From positions 1 to 23,416 of the IMG/VR virus record IMGVR_UViG_3300030104_003697: a stretch of 23,416 nt of DNA. The stretch is one strand, 5' to 3'. Position 1 is the stretch's first letter. Every line of letters starts with the position of its first letter. The notes beneath the pieces were generated by a model. The model did no database searches. It was not told the origin of the DNA and saw nothing but the letters and a program-made list of their open reading frames with translations. Both the position numbers and the translations under genes were made by a program. Positions 11,751-21,175 of this stretch are shown here, piece by piece. This stretch comes from a virus.

Positions 11751-14142
11751 AGCAAAAGAAAGGTTAGGTATTGCAGATATATCAAGAGAACAGGAAATTC
11801 TAGATTTATGGAATGCCCGTCTTAATCCTCCCGGCTCGCCTAGTAAAATCGGTGATGTTCAGTGGACTGTTGACGATTTAAATACAAGAAATGAATATAT
11901 TAGACTTCTTACAAATGCTCGAAACCTTAATCTTCAAAGTGAAATTGAAAACCAACTAGAAAATATAGCTTATATTGATGGGGAAGCAAACTTCACTTTA
12001 TTTGATTTAGATCCTGAAACTATTTATAACACTGACGAAGTAACTGAAATCCAAAATGAAAAGTCTGACACCTCACTTATTTTAAAAGAACCTGTAACTA
12101 TAAATGATGTTTTTTCCCTAAATGAAGAAATATCTAGGGATGTTTTAAAAGAATGGGAAAGTCAGGGGTATGTCGGAACAATAGCTGAAGCTAAAACTTT
12201 TGTTTCAGAAAATCTTTTTTACAACACTGAAGTTGACTTGAAAGGAAACACAAGAATTACTAGTGAATATCGAGCTGGAGTTACAGAAAAAGAAACCCTA
12301 GCTTTCTCTGTTTTAAATGGAGTCAATACTGAATTTAGAAATTCTCCTGACAAACTTACAAAGAACAGTAAATTTTGGGCGGCTGTAGAAAAAGGTGTTG
12401 AGAGTGGATACTACCCTGTTCAAATTAACGCATTACTCGAAGGAAATCTAAATACAATTGAAGACGCTAACAGGTTTTTGGAAAACCTTGAAATAGACTC
12501 AAGTGAACTCAATGCACTTTATTCAGATAAAGGTGGGTCAAAAGGAATACTAGATAAACTTGATTCAATTGGAGATTCTTTTGTTGAAGATTTGAATCAG
12601 GTAATTGAAGACACTAAACAAGCTGCGAGAATATCAGGTGATACAACTGCTTTTTATGCGGATCTACCGGAAATTATGTCAGCTGGTGAAGGACCTGAAC
12701 TTCCAAGAATTGGTGAAAAAGAACGTACAGATCAACAGCTTTACAACAACTTCAAAGAGTCAGGTTGGAATTTCAATAAATCTATTGAAGACAACGTGAA
12801 AGCCATGATGGCTAAAAACGATTTCACTAATCCTAACAATAATAATTATCCACAAGAATGGAGAGAAAATTTTACTGATAAAGATATAACAAGCTCACTT
12901 GGTAAGTGGCAAAGAGATTTAATTAAAAGAATTGAAGACTCTGAATTTGGTAAAAAATATACAGATGCATTTAATGATCCTAAGAAAAACCCATCACTAG
13001 AAATGGGTTTTGATATTTTTAATTTAGTTGACGGTGCAACTGGGGATAATGACTCAATTGTACTCACAGAAATTCAGGATGTTTTAGATGCGCAAAAGGC
13101 TATTGAGGATAAAAAGAACAGTGCTGCAGAACTTCAGAAACAACTTGAAGATGAAATGGAAGCCCGAGCCAAATTCAGGGCTGACACAGAAGATGTCGAT
13201 TTCAGAGAAGCACAAGCTGCAAAATTTCTTAAACAAGACCCTAGATATAGGGGCATTCTTGAAGGAGAAGCTGGAACTCTTTTCCTCAGAGAAGTCGCAA
13301 ACAGTGTATCGGACTTTGAATCATTTGATGATTTACTTGCGGATGATGATTTTGCACAGCAAGTTGATTACCTAGCTGGTCGTATGAACCCTGATGAGGT
13401 TCCGCCTCTTAGTGGGCAAGCAGCTGCAGAAATAGGGGGGATTGCCGGAGAACCCGGACTTCCCGGATTAATAGTTCGTGATCCATTTCCTGAACCTACT
13501 GACTTTGACTTAGAGTCGATTTCACCGCAGCTCAGACAGATAGCTGTTGACAGACCTGAGTATGCACAGTTTTTATTAGAACAAATTCAATTGCCCGGAT
13601 TCAACGAACAATTTAGAAAAGTGTCAGCTCCTCGATTGGATGAAGAAGGATACTTAGCTGCTATCGGAGGTGGAGCGCAAGACGGAACAGACGCATTTGA
13701 ATTACAACAACGAAAGCTGGACACAGCTCAAGAAAGATATGACGCAATCATAGAGTCAGGTGAGGGCTACGTTGATAATAAGCCAACTGAAGAATTGTTG
13801 GCAGAAGCAGAACGACTAGAAGAATCAAGAAACAGATATCAAATGGAAACTGGTGTTGATCCACTGACTGGTGAAAGAGGGGCTGTTGGAGAAGCATTTA
13901 TGCCGGGTGGTTTTGCAAGAGAAATGGCTCGTGATCGATTTACTATAGACGCAACTACTGCTGAAGGTTTTTTCAAACAACAGTTACCGGGATTCCAATC
14001 TAGATTTGAAGAGACTCCGTTCTTTAAGTTAGAGCAAGACAGAATTAAAGAGACAAAGAACAGAGAAGAACTAAAACGTAGACTGCCATTGTTAAGAACT
14101 GGTGGTCGTGGACGAACAATTGTAACTACAGGTAGAAGATAA
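11743..14142 (+). CDS. large hypothetical virion-type protein, TTG start
   Basis: 799 residues, starting at TTG 11743 with AGGAGA upstream. The protein is acidic over most of its length, with predicted coiled coil near residues 449-490 (AIEDKKNSAAELQKQLEDE). A Pro/Gly-rich loop follows (GGIAGEPGLPGLIV) and the C-terminus turns strongly basic (RLPLLRTGGRGR). There is no known enzymatic motif. Between portal and the 1622-residue protein, it is likely a structural or internal virion component. It overlaps the next gene as TAATG. Another possibility is a tail or ejection accessory protein. Confidence 0.7.
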   Translation: MAEAKERLGIADISREQEILDLWNARLNPPGSPSKIGDVQWTVDDLNTRNEYIRLLTNARNLNLQSEIENQLENIAYIDGEANFTLFDLDPETIYNTDEVTEIQNEKSDTSLILKEPVTINDVFSLNEEISRDVLKEWESQGYVGTIAEAKTFVSENLFYNTEVDLKGNTRITSEYRAGVTEKETLAFSVLNGVNTEFRNSPDKLTKNSKFWAAVEKGVESGYYPVQINALLEGNLNTIEDANRFLENLEIDSSELNALYSDKGGSKGILDKLDSIGDSFVEDLNQVIEDTKQAARISGDTTAFYADLPEIMSAGEGPELPRIGEKERTDQQLYNNFKESGWNFNKSIEDNVKAMMAKNDFTNPNNNNYPQEWRENFTDKDITSSLGKWQRDLIKRIEDSEFGKKYTDAFNDPKKNPSLEMGFDIFNLVDGATGDNDSIVLTEIQDVLDAQKAIEDKKNSAAELQKQLEDEMEARAKFRADTEDVDFREAQAAKFLKQDPRYRGILEGEAGTLFLREVANSVSDFESFDDLLADDDFAQQVDYLAGRMNPDEVPPLSGQAAAEIGGIAGEPGLPGLIVRDPFPEPTDFDLESISPQLRQIAVDRPEYAQFLLEQIQLPGFNEQFRKVSAPRLDEEGYLAAIGGGAQDGTDAFELQQRKLDTAQERYDAIIESGEGYVDNKPTEELLAEAERLEESRNRYQMETGVDPLTGERGAVGEAFMPGGFAREMARDRFTIDATTAEGFFKQQLPGFQSRFEETPFFKLEQDRIKETKNREELKRRLPLLRTGGRGRTIVTTGRR

Positions 14143-17100
14143 TGGTTGATAAAAACGAACAGTTTTTGACAGGACAAAGTTTTCAGTTAACACCAACAGA
14201 TTATGAAACTGATGAAAGCGAAGGTGTTGATGAGTCTTTACCTATTGGTGAACAAATACAAACACTGATTAATCAAAAGCAAGATCCACAAAATATGAGT
14301 AGAGCTGAACGAAGGCGCTTTGAATATAACAATAAAAAAAGAGAGCGAGAAAAAAGCACTCAAGATCGTCGTAAGTACAGAAATTACGGAAGACCTAAAC
14401 CTGACGCTGTTTACGAAAAAATCCTTGAAAAACCATACAACCCTAGAGGAATGAGTGCGCCTGACTTAAATTTGTATAGGGAAGCTCGTCAATGGTACTA
14501 CGACAACAACCCTGACGTTGTGCCGGGACAATACGGAGAAGATGCAATTGGACCTTTAACTTTATTGGGAGCAGAGCAAGAGCTTACAGCTGTGGCATAT
14601 CATTCAATAATTGAATCCCTTCCTGAAACTACTGCATTATCTACGAACAGGCAACAAAACAAAATGTCAGGTCCGCAAATACCAAATCTTTTGCATTTGT
14701 TTAAGTTTGGTGCAGAGAGATTAATGTCTCCGCCTTCAGAAGAAACTAGAGCAATCGTTAAGCAAATAAACCCGTTTGATGATGAACCAAGGACAATGCC
14801 AATAGCTGACATTATCAGAGGGCTAGATGAGGAAACACAAAAAAGACCACTGAGCGAACAAATCATTGGCGGAACGATAGTTCCTACTAACGTGCTTCCA
14901 GTTGGTTGGCTGGGAGGATTAGTTAAAACAGGTGGAAAAGTTACAAAAGCCGGAGAGGCAGCGTTTACTACCATACAACTTGCTCCTGAATTAAAAGCTA
15001 CATCAAATCACAATACTTTTAAAACTTTTGTTCAAAGTGTTCCTGATGCACTAGGCAAACAGGGCGATGATGCCTTAATTGAAGCATCTAAAAAAGGTAA
15101 AGATGAATTAGTTTCAGCAATAATGAACACACCAATTGACATTGAAGGACTTCCTGCAGGGACATTGTTTGAAGGAGATGTTCGGATTTGGTTAATGATG
15201 GGAGATAAGCCCATTAGCCTTAAAGCTTTTGGTGAAGAAACAGGAGTAGTTCTACAACAGGGAGGAGTACAAGATTCTCTTGAGAGATTAGTAGAACTAG
15301 GGTTGTTAAATAAAAGAACTACTAAGCTTGGTGCAGGAGATGAGATATACGAAAAAACTGTTGATCTAAATTCTCCTGAAGCAATAGAAGTTCTTAGGTC
15401 AACAGGTATGAAAGTAGGGGTAGGGGGAGCTGCAAGTGGGAACAAAGTAGTGTTTGGATTAAAAAGTCTTTCTAATCAAATTGACGACATCAATGTGTAC
15501 GACAGTAACATTGCAAGAAAAGTTGCATCGGGAACAGGAATTAATCCGTCCGCAGCTGCTACAACACCCGAAGCAAAAGCAAAAATAGCAGTAGCACGAC
15601 AGCAAACATCAGCAAAAGAACTTGTTGAAGTAACTTTACAGGGAAGACTTGATAGCCTTGCAGGTCGCTCGAGGGGATTGACTCATCGTTTAGGTAAAAC
15701 CATTGGTGGTTTATTTCGTGGAGGTGGTCTACCTATTAAAATAGATAAAGACGGTGTTGTAGATGGCACTGAAATGTTATGGCAGGATCTTTTTTCTATC
15801 CCGGAAGAAGTTCTTATCAGGGAATACGGAGCTGTGATTTCTGATGATGGCTTGGAATACATCAGAAGATATAGGGAAATAGTAGATGAAGTTGAGAATT
15901 TAAGAGTTGAGAATGGGCTACCCCCATTGTCAAAAGACAGAGATGGGTACTACTACATACCTAGACAAGTAGTTTCTATTGATGATGTGCAACTTTTAGG
16001 TAAAAGCAATTCACATAATGCACGGACTTGGGAAACAGCTATGGAAGCTAGAGTGGCAGGTAAAGTCGATGAAGTTACAGGAGAAATCGTAGAGTATGTT
16101 TACGAAGCAGACCCAAGAGCCACATTAGCTTCACATATGCGAGCAGCCTATGGAGAAATCATTGACGACCAGCTCACTGATTATTTAGCAAAAAATGTTA
16201 AATCATTTACCCCAACTGAGTATCTAGAAAAAATAAATCCGCAACTTATAAGCAGAACTCAGGACGCTATTAATACAGCTGCAAGAGATAAAGCTGCATT
16301 GAAAAGAGCAAGAAGGAAACTTGCTGGAGCTAAATCTCAAGCTGATTTTGATTTTGTTGACTTTGTTAAAGACGGTGTTTCTAAAACGAGGGTAGGAGCA
16401 GTAAAACTTACAAAAGAACAATCCGCTATGTTAAAAAACATAAATAAATTGCAAGATGACGTAGATACCGCAGCGGCAAAATTTGCAAAATCAAAAGCTA
16501 CTCAGAATCAATTAAAAAAAGAAAGATCTATTCAATTAGAAAAAATAAGAAAATCAGAAACATTAGCCGGTAAATTCTTTGGTGATGTCGGTGAAATTAG
16601 CGTCAGACAATGGCGAGGCAAAATTTACAACGACAAAGTTTTTAGAGGGATAGAAGACATTACAGGAGTTTCAGGTGCAGGTCCTATGAGGTCAGGCACT
16701 AAAGGGATATCACAAAAAGTCGGAGGCAAACTTGCATGGGGAGTCGGAAGAGTTACGGATGCTGCAAGGTTCCTAATGGCTACAGCTGACTTTGGTGCGC
16801 CGTTTATTCAAGGGCTTCCTATATTAGCAACTAATCCTAAACGATGGGCTGCAGGTACATTAAGGCATTATGGTGCTTTTCTTGATCCGTCTGTTCAAGC
16901 AAGGTATGTCGAAAACAATTACGACACATTTATAGAAATGGCTCAAAACGGAATACCGGTTGGTGACAGCGAAATGTTTGCAGCATTACAAAAGGGTCGA
17001 GGAATACCTGTTACAGGATTTCTAGACTTACTTCCTACAGCTAAAGGAGATCAGTTTTTCGGTCATGTTTTTGAATCAGCAGCTGACAGTAAAGTTTATA

Positions 17101-19010
17101 GCGTAGGTAGAAAAGCTTCAGAATTTAGAAGAAAAAGAGTAAAGCCTTTTACTAATCAAACAATGGGTAGATTTCAAAGCTCTTACAGTATGTTTTTAGC
17201 GTATAACCGAGCTGAATTATTTAAGACACTAAAACCTACATGGACAGCTGCAGGTAAAAAAGGGAATTCAGTAGCTGAATTAGCCACATATATTAATAAT
17301 TTAACAGGTGGGTTAGACGTTAAAGGGTTAGGTGTCAGTTCTTCCCTACGAGAAATTGAAAGCACATGGTTAGCATTTTCTCCAAGACTATTGCGTTCAA
17401 CAACAAGTTTAGTAGCAGACGCAATTATGGCTATTCCCGCAACAGCTACCGGGAAAGCAACAGCAAGACAAAAAGCTTCTTTCCGTGCAGTTGCTCAAAC
17501 TATTGCAGTAACACACGGAATGGCGGCTAGTGCAATATTTGCCCATGGCTTAGCAAAAGGAGACAGCATGGACAAGATTATTGACGATATAGCTGTATCT
17601 CAAAACCCTCTTTCAGGAAAAAGATATTTAAGTATTGAGATCGATGGGGAACACTATGGAGTCGGTGGACAAATCAGAGCCTTGACTCAGCTTTTGACAG
17701 GTCTTGCAGGTTCAGTAACTGATCCTACAACTCTTGCCAGCATGGATCTCCAAGAAAATCCATTCCTCAAATTTATGGCTAGCAGGGGTTCTCAGGGAGT
17801 GAGAATTACTCAAACTGTTGCAGAGGGAATTACCCCAATGGATGCTAATCCATATGTTGAAATCGAAGGACTTGGGGATATGGCACATCATTTACTCTTA
17901 GACTCCGCACCGTTTGTGTTACAGGGAATTTTTGAGGGCAGCTCAACTCCCGGCAATATAATGGCTATGACTGGAATGAGAACCAGCCCGTCAACAGCCT
18001 CGGATGATTTCAAGAGAGTATTAGAAGATGACTTTAGAAAAATGAGTGAAGAAGAACTCGCAAAGTATGGTCACAAACCGGGAAGTTTCCCCAAAAGATC
18101 CAAAGACATGAACTCTCAGTTGTACTCAAAACTTGTTCAGGAAAACGAAGAACTACAAGAGTTACGAGAAGATGTTCAAGAAGAACGACAAGAACGAGGA
18201 AGCGATCTAGGTAAATACATTGAAGCTAAAAACGAAGTAAAAAATACTAGAGATACAAATATAGCTAATGCTTTAGAAGAGGTTGGTGTCGGGAAAAAGT
18301 TGAGAGAAGCAATTTCAAGATCATACGGTGAGTATATAGATGAGGTAGATAAGATCGAGTCAGATAGTGAGTACGAGGACCTCAAAGGATTTTTTGATGA
18401 ACAAGAAGAAAGTGAAAATGAATTTAACAGAGCAGTCGAAAAGTATTTTGCTATTCTTGAAGACCCTCCTTTAGAAGATCTAGTTTGGGGTTATGACTTT
18501 AAAGAAAGAGATAAAAGAATTGAAAACATGAGGCAAGACCCTGAAATGGCAGATCATGTAGATAATATTCTAGAGTTTGTTAAATCAGGTGGTCCGCCAA
18601 TAGTACAAAAACTTAATCAAGATAGACAAGTAATGGAGCCTTACTTCAGGATTTTGGATGAAATTGTAGAAGAACAAGGTTTTGCAGAAAAATACGATTT
18701 TTGGAAAAAGAAAAATGGAGATGACCGACAAACAATGAGAGAGGGTGGAGTTCCATCAAAGGGTTGGAGTAACACAGACTCAGTAGATTTACGAAGAATT
18801 TTAGCTAAGGCTGATGAAAAGAAATTAGAGATGCGTAAAGCAGATCCTGTATTAGACGGTTTGTTGTGGAAATGGGAATACAATCCTACTCCCGCCAACT
18901 TAAAAGTAAAGCTTCTCAAAAAAGAAATTCAATATTCATCCGGAGGATTGATAGGAACAAACAGAGGTGAAATCGATAATTTGCTTAGAAGGGATGGGTT
19001 CAATTGGTAA
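14142..19010 (+). CDS. giant internal virion / ejection-like protein (1622 aa)
   Basis: A single uninterrupted frame, longest in the window. Residues 1-100 are charged and disordered. A hydrophobic Gly-rich segment lies at about 243-265 (VLPVGWLGGLVKTGG), a Lys-rich coiled coil at about 769-805, then a segment ATADFGAPFIQGLPIL (about 880) and NPLSGKRYLSIEIDG with LLTGLAG (about 1154-1190). The last two resemble the C-terminal module of large polyvalent or internal virion proteins of phages, in which a similar stretch ends a helical membrane-like region. A charged coiled coil fills 1335-1460. It probably travels in the capsid and enters the host with DNA; no lytic transglycosylase or protease motif was seen. 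Confidence 0.7.
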   Translation: MVDKNEQFLTGQSFQLTPTDYETDESEGVDESLPIGEQIQTLINQKQDPQNMSRAERRRFEYNNKKREREKSTQDRRKYRNYGRPKPDAVYEKILEKPYNPRGMSAPDLNLYREARQWYYDNNPDVVPGQYGEDAIGPLTLLGAEQELTAVAYHSIIESLPETTALSTNRQQNKMSGPQIPNLLHLFKFGAERLMSPPSEETRAIVKQINPFDDEPRTMPIADIIRGLDEETQKRPLSEQIIGGTIVPTNVLPVGWLGGLVKTGGKVTKAGEAAFTTIQLAPELKATSNHNTFKTFVQSVPDALGKQGDDALIEASKKGKDELVSAIMNTPIDIEGLPAGTLFEGDVRIWLMMGDKPISLKAFGEETGVVLQQGGVQDSLERLVELGLLNKRTTKLGAGDEIYEKTVDLNSPEAIEVLRSTGMKVGVGGAASGNKVVFGLKSLSNQIDDINVYDSNIARKVASGTGINPSAAATTPEAKAKIAVARQQTSAKELVEVTLQGRLDSLAGRSRGLTHRLGKTIGGLFRGGGLPIKIDKDGVVDGTEMLWQDLFSIPEEVLIREYGAVISDDGLEYIRRYREIVDEVENLRVENGLPPLSKDRDGYYYIPRQVVSIDDVQLLGKSNSHNARTWETAMEARVAGKVDEVTGEIVEYVYEADPRATLASHMRAAYGEIIDDQLTDYLAKNVKSFTPTEYLEKINPQLISRTQDAINTAARDKAALKRARRKLAGAKSQADFDFVDFVKDGVSKTRVGAVKLTKEQSAMLKNINKLQDDVDTAAAKFAKSKATQNQLKKERSIQLEKIRKSETLAGKFFGDVGEISVRQWRGKIYNDKVFRGIEDITGVSGAGPMRSGTKGISQKVGGKLAWGVGRVTDAARFLMATADFGAPFIQGLPILATNPKRWAAGTLRHYGAFLDPSVQARYVENNYDTFIEMAQNGIPVGDSEMFAALQKGRGIPVTGFLDLLPTAKGDQFFGHVFESAADSKVYSVGRKASEFRRKRVKPFTNQTMGRFQSSYSMFLAYNRAELFKTLKPTWTAAGKKGNSVAELATYINNLTGGLDVKGLGVSSSLREIESTWLAFSPRLLRSTTSLVADAIMAIPATATGKATARQKASFRAVAQTIAVTHGMAASAIFAHGLAKGDSMDKIIDDIAVSQNPLSGKRYLSIEIDGEHYGVGGQIRALTQLLTGLAGSVTDPTTLASMDLQENPFLKFMASRGSQGVRITQTVAEGITPMDANPYVEIEGLGDMAHHLLLDSAPFVLQGIFEGSSTPGNIMAMTGMRTSPSTASDDFKRVLEDDFRKMSEEELAKYGHKPGSFPKRSKDMNSQLYSKLVQENEELQELREDVQEERQERGSDLGKYIEAKNEVKNTRDTNIANALEEVGVGKKLREAISRSYGEYIDEVDKIESDSEYEDLKGFFDEQEESENEFNRAVEKYFAILEDPPLEDLVWGYDFKERDKRIENMRQDPEMADHVDNILEFVKSGGPPIVQKLNQDRQVMEPYFRILDEIVEEQGFAEKYDFWKKKNGDDRQTMREGGVPSKGWSNTDSVDLRRILAKADEKKLEMRKADPVLDGLLWKWEYNPTPANLKVKLLKKEIQYSSGGLIGTNRGEIDNLLRRDGFNW

Positions 19011-19153
19011 CAACTGAAACAGGTATCAGATGTCCCGGATGCAATAAGAAGATTGCAGAAAAACTATACGGAGAGTTATGGACAAGGTGTGTGAGATGCA
19101 AGAAAAGTATTCACATTCGCTTTGACAGAAATGGATATAAGGTTTTAGACTAA
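19004..19153 (+). CDS. Com-like zinc-finger protein (49 aa), TTG start
   Basis: A 49-residue frame starting at TTG 19004 within the stop region of the giant gene; GAAGGGA lies upstream. It has two knuckles, C10-x2-C13 and C29-x2-C32, in the arrangement RCPGCNKKIAEKLYGELWTR then CVRCK. This matches small Com proteins of Mu-type phages, where such a protein binds mRNA and activates translation of the mom DNA-modification gene. No mom-like gene is visible here, so the target is unknown. A terminator follows at 19184. The small size and TTG start make it easy to miss. Confidence 0.68.
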   Translation: MVTTETGIRCPGCNKKIAEKLYGELWTRCVRCKKSIHIRFDRNGYKVLD

Positions 19154-19183
19154 GAGCAAAATTAAATAAAGTTACAGTGCGCA

Positions 19184-19219
19184 AGTCGCCATGAGTTCAA
19201 CTCAGGCGGCTTTTTTTTT
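19184..19219 (+). terminator. Rho-independent terminator before scaffold-MCP genes
   Basis: AGTCGCC pairs with GGCGGCT (one G-T), and TGAGT pairs with ACTCA around TCA, followed by nine T. It separates the terL-to-Com operon from the scaffold and capsid genes. Partial read-through or a promoter of unclear position must serve the genes after it. Confidence 0.85.
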
Positions 19220-19240
19220 GTTTTAAAAAAGGGGTAGTAA

Positions 19241-20065
19241 ATGACATTACAGGACTCGACAGCAGGATTTGATGAACCAGTACAACCTAGTACAAATGGA
19301 ACAGGCGACCTTGCTCCACCGAATGAAACTGCAGCTCCCTCGGCAGAGGCAGACCCAGTGACATCACAAGAGCAACAACCCACCATGGAATCCCTGCAAC
19401 AGCAGATTCAACAGATGCGTAATGACCTTGAAAAAGGTAATAAGGATTACTCCGCTCTCAATGGCAGATACAAGAAAGCCATAGAAGAGAAATCATCTAC
19501 GGATGAAATTGCTGACTCGATTGCAGCTCTGACAGGAACAGTCAATGCCTTAATACGGCATCAGGCTACTCAGGATGAGCAAGTGTTAGCTGAGGAGCTT
19601 GAGAAAGTTCAGGCAGACACAGTGAACAGAACATCGAGCAGATCCTTTACAAACGCATCAGCTGAAATGGTTCGTGAGATAAGAGACACAGTTGAAGAAC
19701 TGGGACTCAACCTTGAACAATCCGAAGAACTCAGTGACTTCAGGGCTTTGTGGACACCAGCCTATCAAAATAATGATGTCTCAGGACTATATGCAGCATA
19801 CGCAGAATTCTTGAAAGTCGCTAGGCGATTGGAGAGAACTAAGCGTGAAACTGAGGTTGAAGAAACTCGAAGGACGGCAGATGAAGAGAGGCGAAAGCAG
19901 AACGAGGAACTTGGCATAAACGACTTGGATTCAGGTGTGGGTATGCCAGTATCTCCTAATGGCAACTCTTTACTTACTAGACTTGGAAATTCTGAGACTT
20001 CAGTTACTAGAGATGAAATAGCACAAGCTGCCGAACAAATGCAAAAGCTCGGCATTAGATTTTAA
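19241..20065 (+). CDS. putative scaffolding protein
   Basis: 274 residues immediately before the major capsid gene. The N-terminus is Pro/Thr/Ala-rich and disordered (residues 1-45). A coiled coil follows near 50-84 (SLQQQIQQMRNDLEK), then acidic and charged helical regions (TKRETEVEETRRTADEERR near 203-221), and a short C-terminal helix (AQAAEQMQKLGIRF). A helical, charged protein with a small C-terminal helix before the capsid gene is the usual scaffold picture; the helix would bind the shell during assembly. GGGG lies upstream of the ATG. Not proven by motif. Confidence 0.72.
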   Translation: MTLQDSTAGFDEPVQPSTNGTGDLAPPNETAAPSAEADPVTSQEQQPTMESLQQQIQQMRNDLEKGNKDYSALNGRYKKAIEEKSSTDEIADSIAALTGTVNALIRHQATQDEQVLAEELEKVQADTVNRTSSRSFTNASAEMVREIRDTVEELGLNLEQSEELSDFRALWTPAYQNNDVSGLYAAYAEFLKVARRLERTKRETEVEETRRTADEERRKQNEELGINDLDSGVGMPVSPNGNSLLTRLGNSETSVTRDEIAQAAEQMQKLGIRF

Positions 20066-20078
20066 TTAGGAGAAAAAC

Positions 20079-20972
20079 ATGGCATCAGGAAATACTATTA
20101 CTGATTCGTTAGCTGATTCGATTCCTACTATGATTGCATCTGCAAGAATTGTCAGGGAATTTGCTGGCGTAATGCCTAACCTTGTTGACCGACAAAGGTT
20201 AGACGAAAACACAGGTACTGTTTGGAATGAAGTTGCAATGAGCAAGTTGACAGCTCAGGCAGTTTCTGAAAACACAGAACTAGACAACCCACAACAAATG
20301 GAAGATACCCTCATGAGTATCACTCCTACAGTTATCGGTGTACATACAGTTATAACTGACAGGGTTGCTTTAAGAATTAGTGCGAATGCTTATGCCCAAA
20401 CAGGGTCATTGGCACAGAACGCTATTGAAAGAAAGAAAGACGAAGATGGACTTGCTGCTATCGATGGAGCTACTACAGCTCTTGGTGGCGCAAATGCATT
20501 GGACTCAGGTGAAGTTGCTGCTGCAGCTTACAGGATAACTTCTAACACAACAGAACCAGCTCCTGCTAATGCTCCAATCAATGCAGTATTTCATGGATTT
20601 TCTTTAAAAGATATCGATGATGAATTGATTAATGCAGGTCTAGATACTACTACAGGTCAAGGCGCACCACTAACTATGGGTGTGGCTGTAGAGGCTTACC
20701 AAAACAGATACAGAGGAACTATTGCTGGTGCAAGACTTTATGAAGATGGCAACTTAACCATCGCATCAAACCTTGCTAAAGGTGGAGTTTTCTCTCAGAT
20801 GGCTTTGGTATTAGTAGAAGGTCGATCACCTTACATCGAGACTAAGAGATTACCTGAACTTGGTGGTGGAGCTACAGCAATGTATCACTATGACGAGTAC
20901 GCATATGGTGAGCGTGGTTCAGGAAACTGGCTATACGAAGTACAGGCAGACGCAACAGCACCAACTAGCTAA
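20079..20972 (+). CDS. major capsid protein
   Basis: 297 residues, 13 bp after the scaffold gene and with TAGGAG before the ATG. The protein starts with a helical segment (DSLADSIPTMIASARIVRE), then WNEVAMSKLTAQAVSE, a long region rich in Ala/Thr, and an aromatic C-terminal end (YHYDEYAYGERGSGNWLYE). Size, composition and place after the scaffold are those of HK97-fold capsid proteins, and I regard this as the shell subunit. Its stop overlaps the next start (TAATG). No separate protease gene is seen nearby, so scaffold removal without a dedicated protease is likely. Confidence 0.82.
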   Translation: MASGNTITDSLADSIPTMIASARIVREFAGVMPNLVDRQRLDENTGTVWNEVAMSKLTAQAVSENTELDNPQQMEDTLMSITPTVIGVHTVITDRVALRISANAYAQTGSLAQNAIERKKDEDGLAAIDGATTALGGANALDSGEVAAAAYRITSNTTEPAPANAPINAVFHGFSLKDIDDELINAGLDTTTGQGAPLTMGVAVEAYQNRYRGTIAGARLYEDGNLTIASNLAKGGVFSQMALVLVEGRSPYIETKRLPELGGGATAMYHYDEYAYGERGSGNWLYEVQADATAPTS

Positions 20973-21175
20973 TGAATGACAGAAGAAGGACTTGGTCTTC
21001 AGAACGTGGGCCAATTCCAAAAGGATGGATCGTTCATAACATGAACGGCAATATGAGGGATAACAGGCTAGAGAACCTAGCTTGTATCCCTCGTAAAACA
21101 GAACACATAAATGAAGTTATCGCTCCCTACAGGGAACGAATAAGACAACTAGAGCTAAAGCTCGAGGAGAAATAG
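20972..21175 (+). CDS. small HNH-like protein, incomplete motif
   Basis: 67 residues. GPIPKGWIVHNMNGNMRDNR and LENLACIP match the HNH core of phage endonucleases, where the usual form is VHHxNG...DNRxENL. Here the second His is Asn23, leaving His22, Asn31 and Asn35. The protein lacks the longer DNA-binding parts of free-standing homing enzymes and ends in a charged helix. It sits between the capsid and decoration genes, joined to the capsid stop by TAATG. It may be a reduced endonuclease or a non-catalytic DNA binder. Confidence 0.7.
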   Translation: MNDRRRTWSSERGPIPKGWIVHNMNGNMRDNRLENLACIPRKTEHINEVIAPYRERIRQLELKLEEK

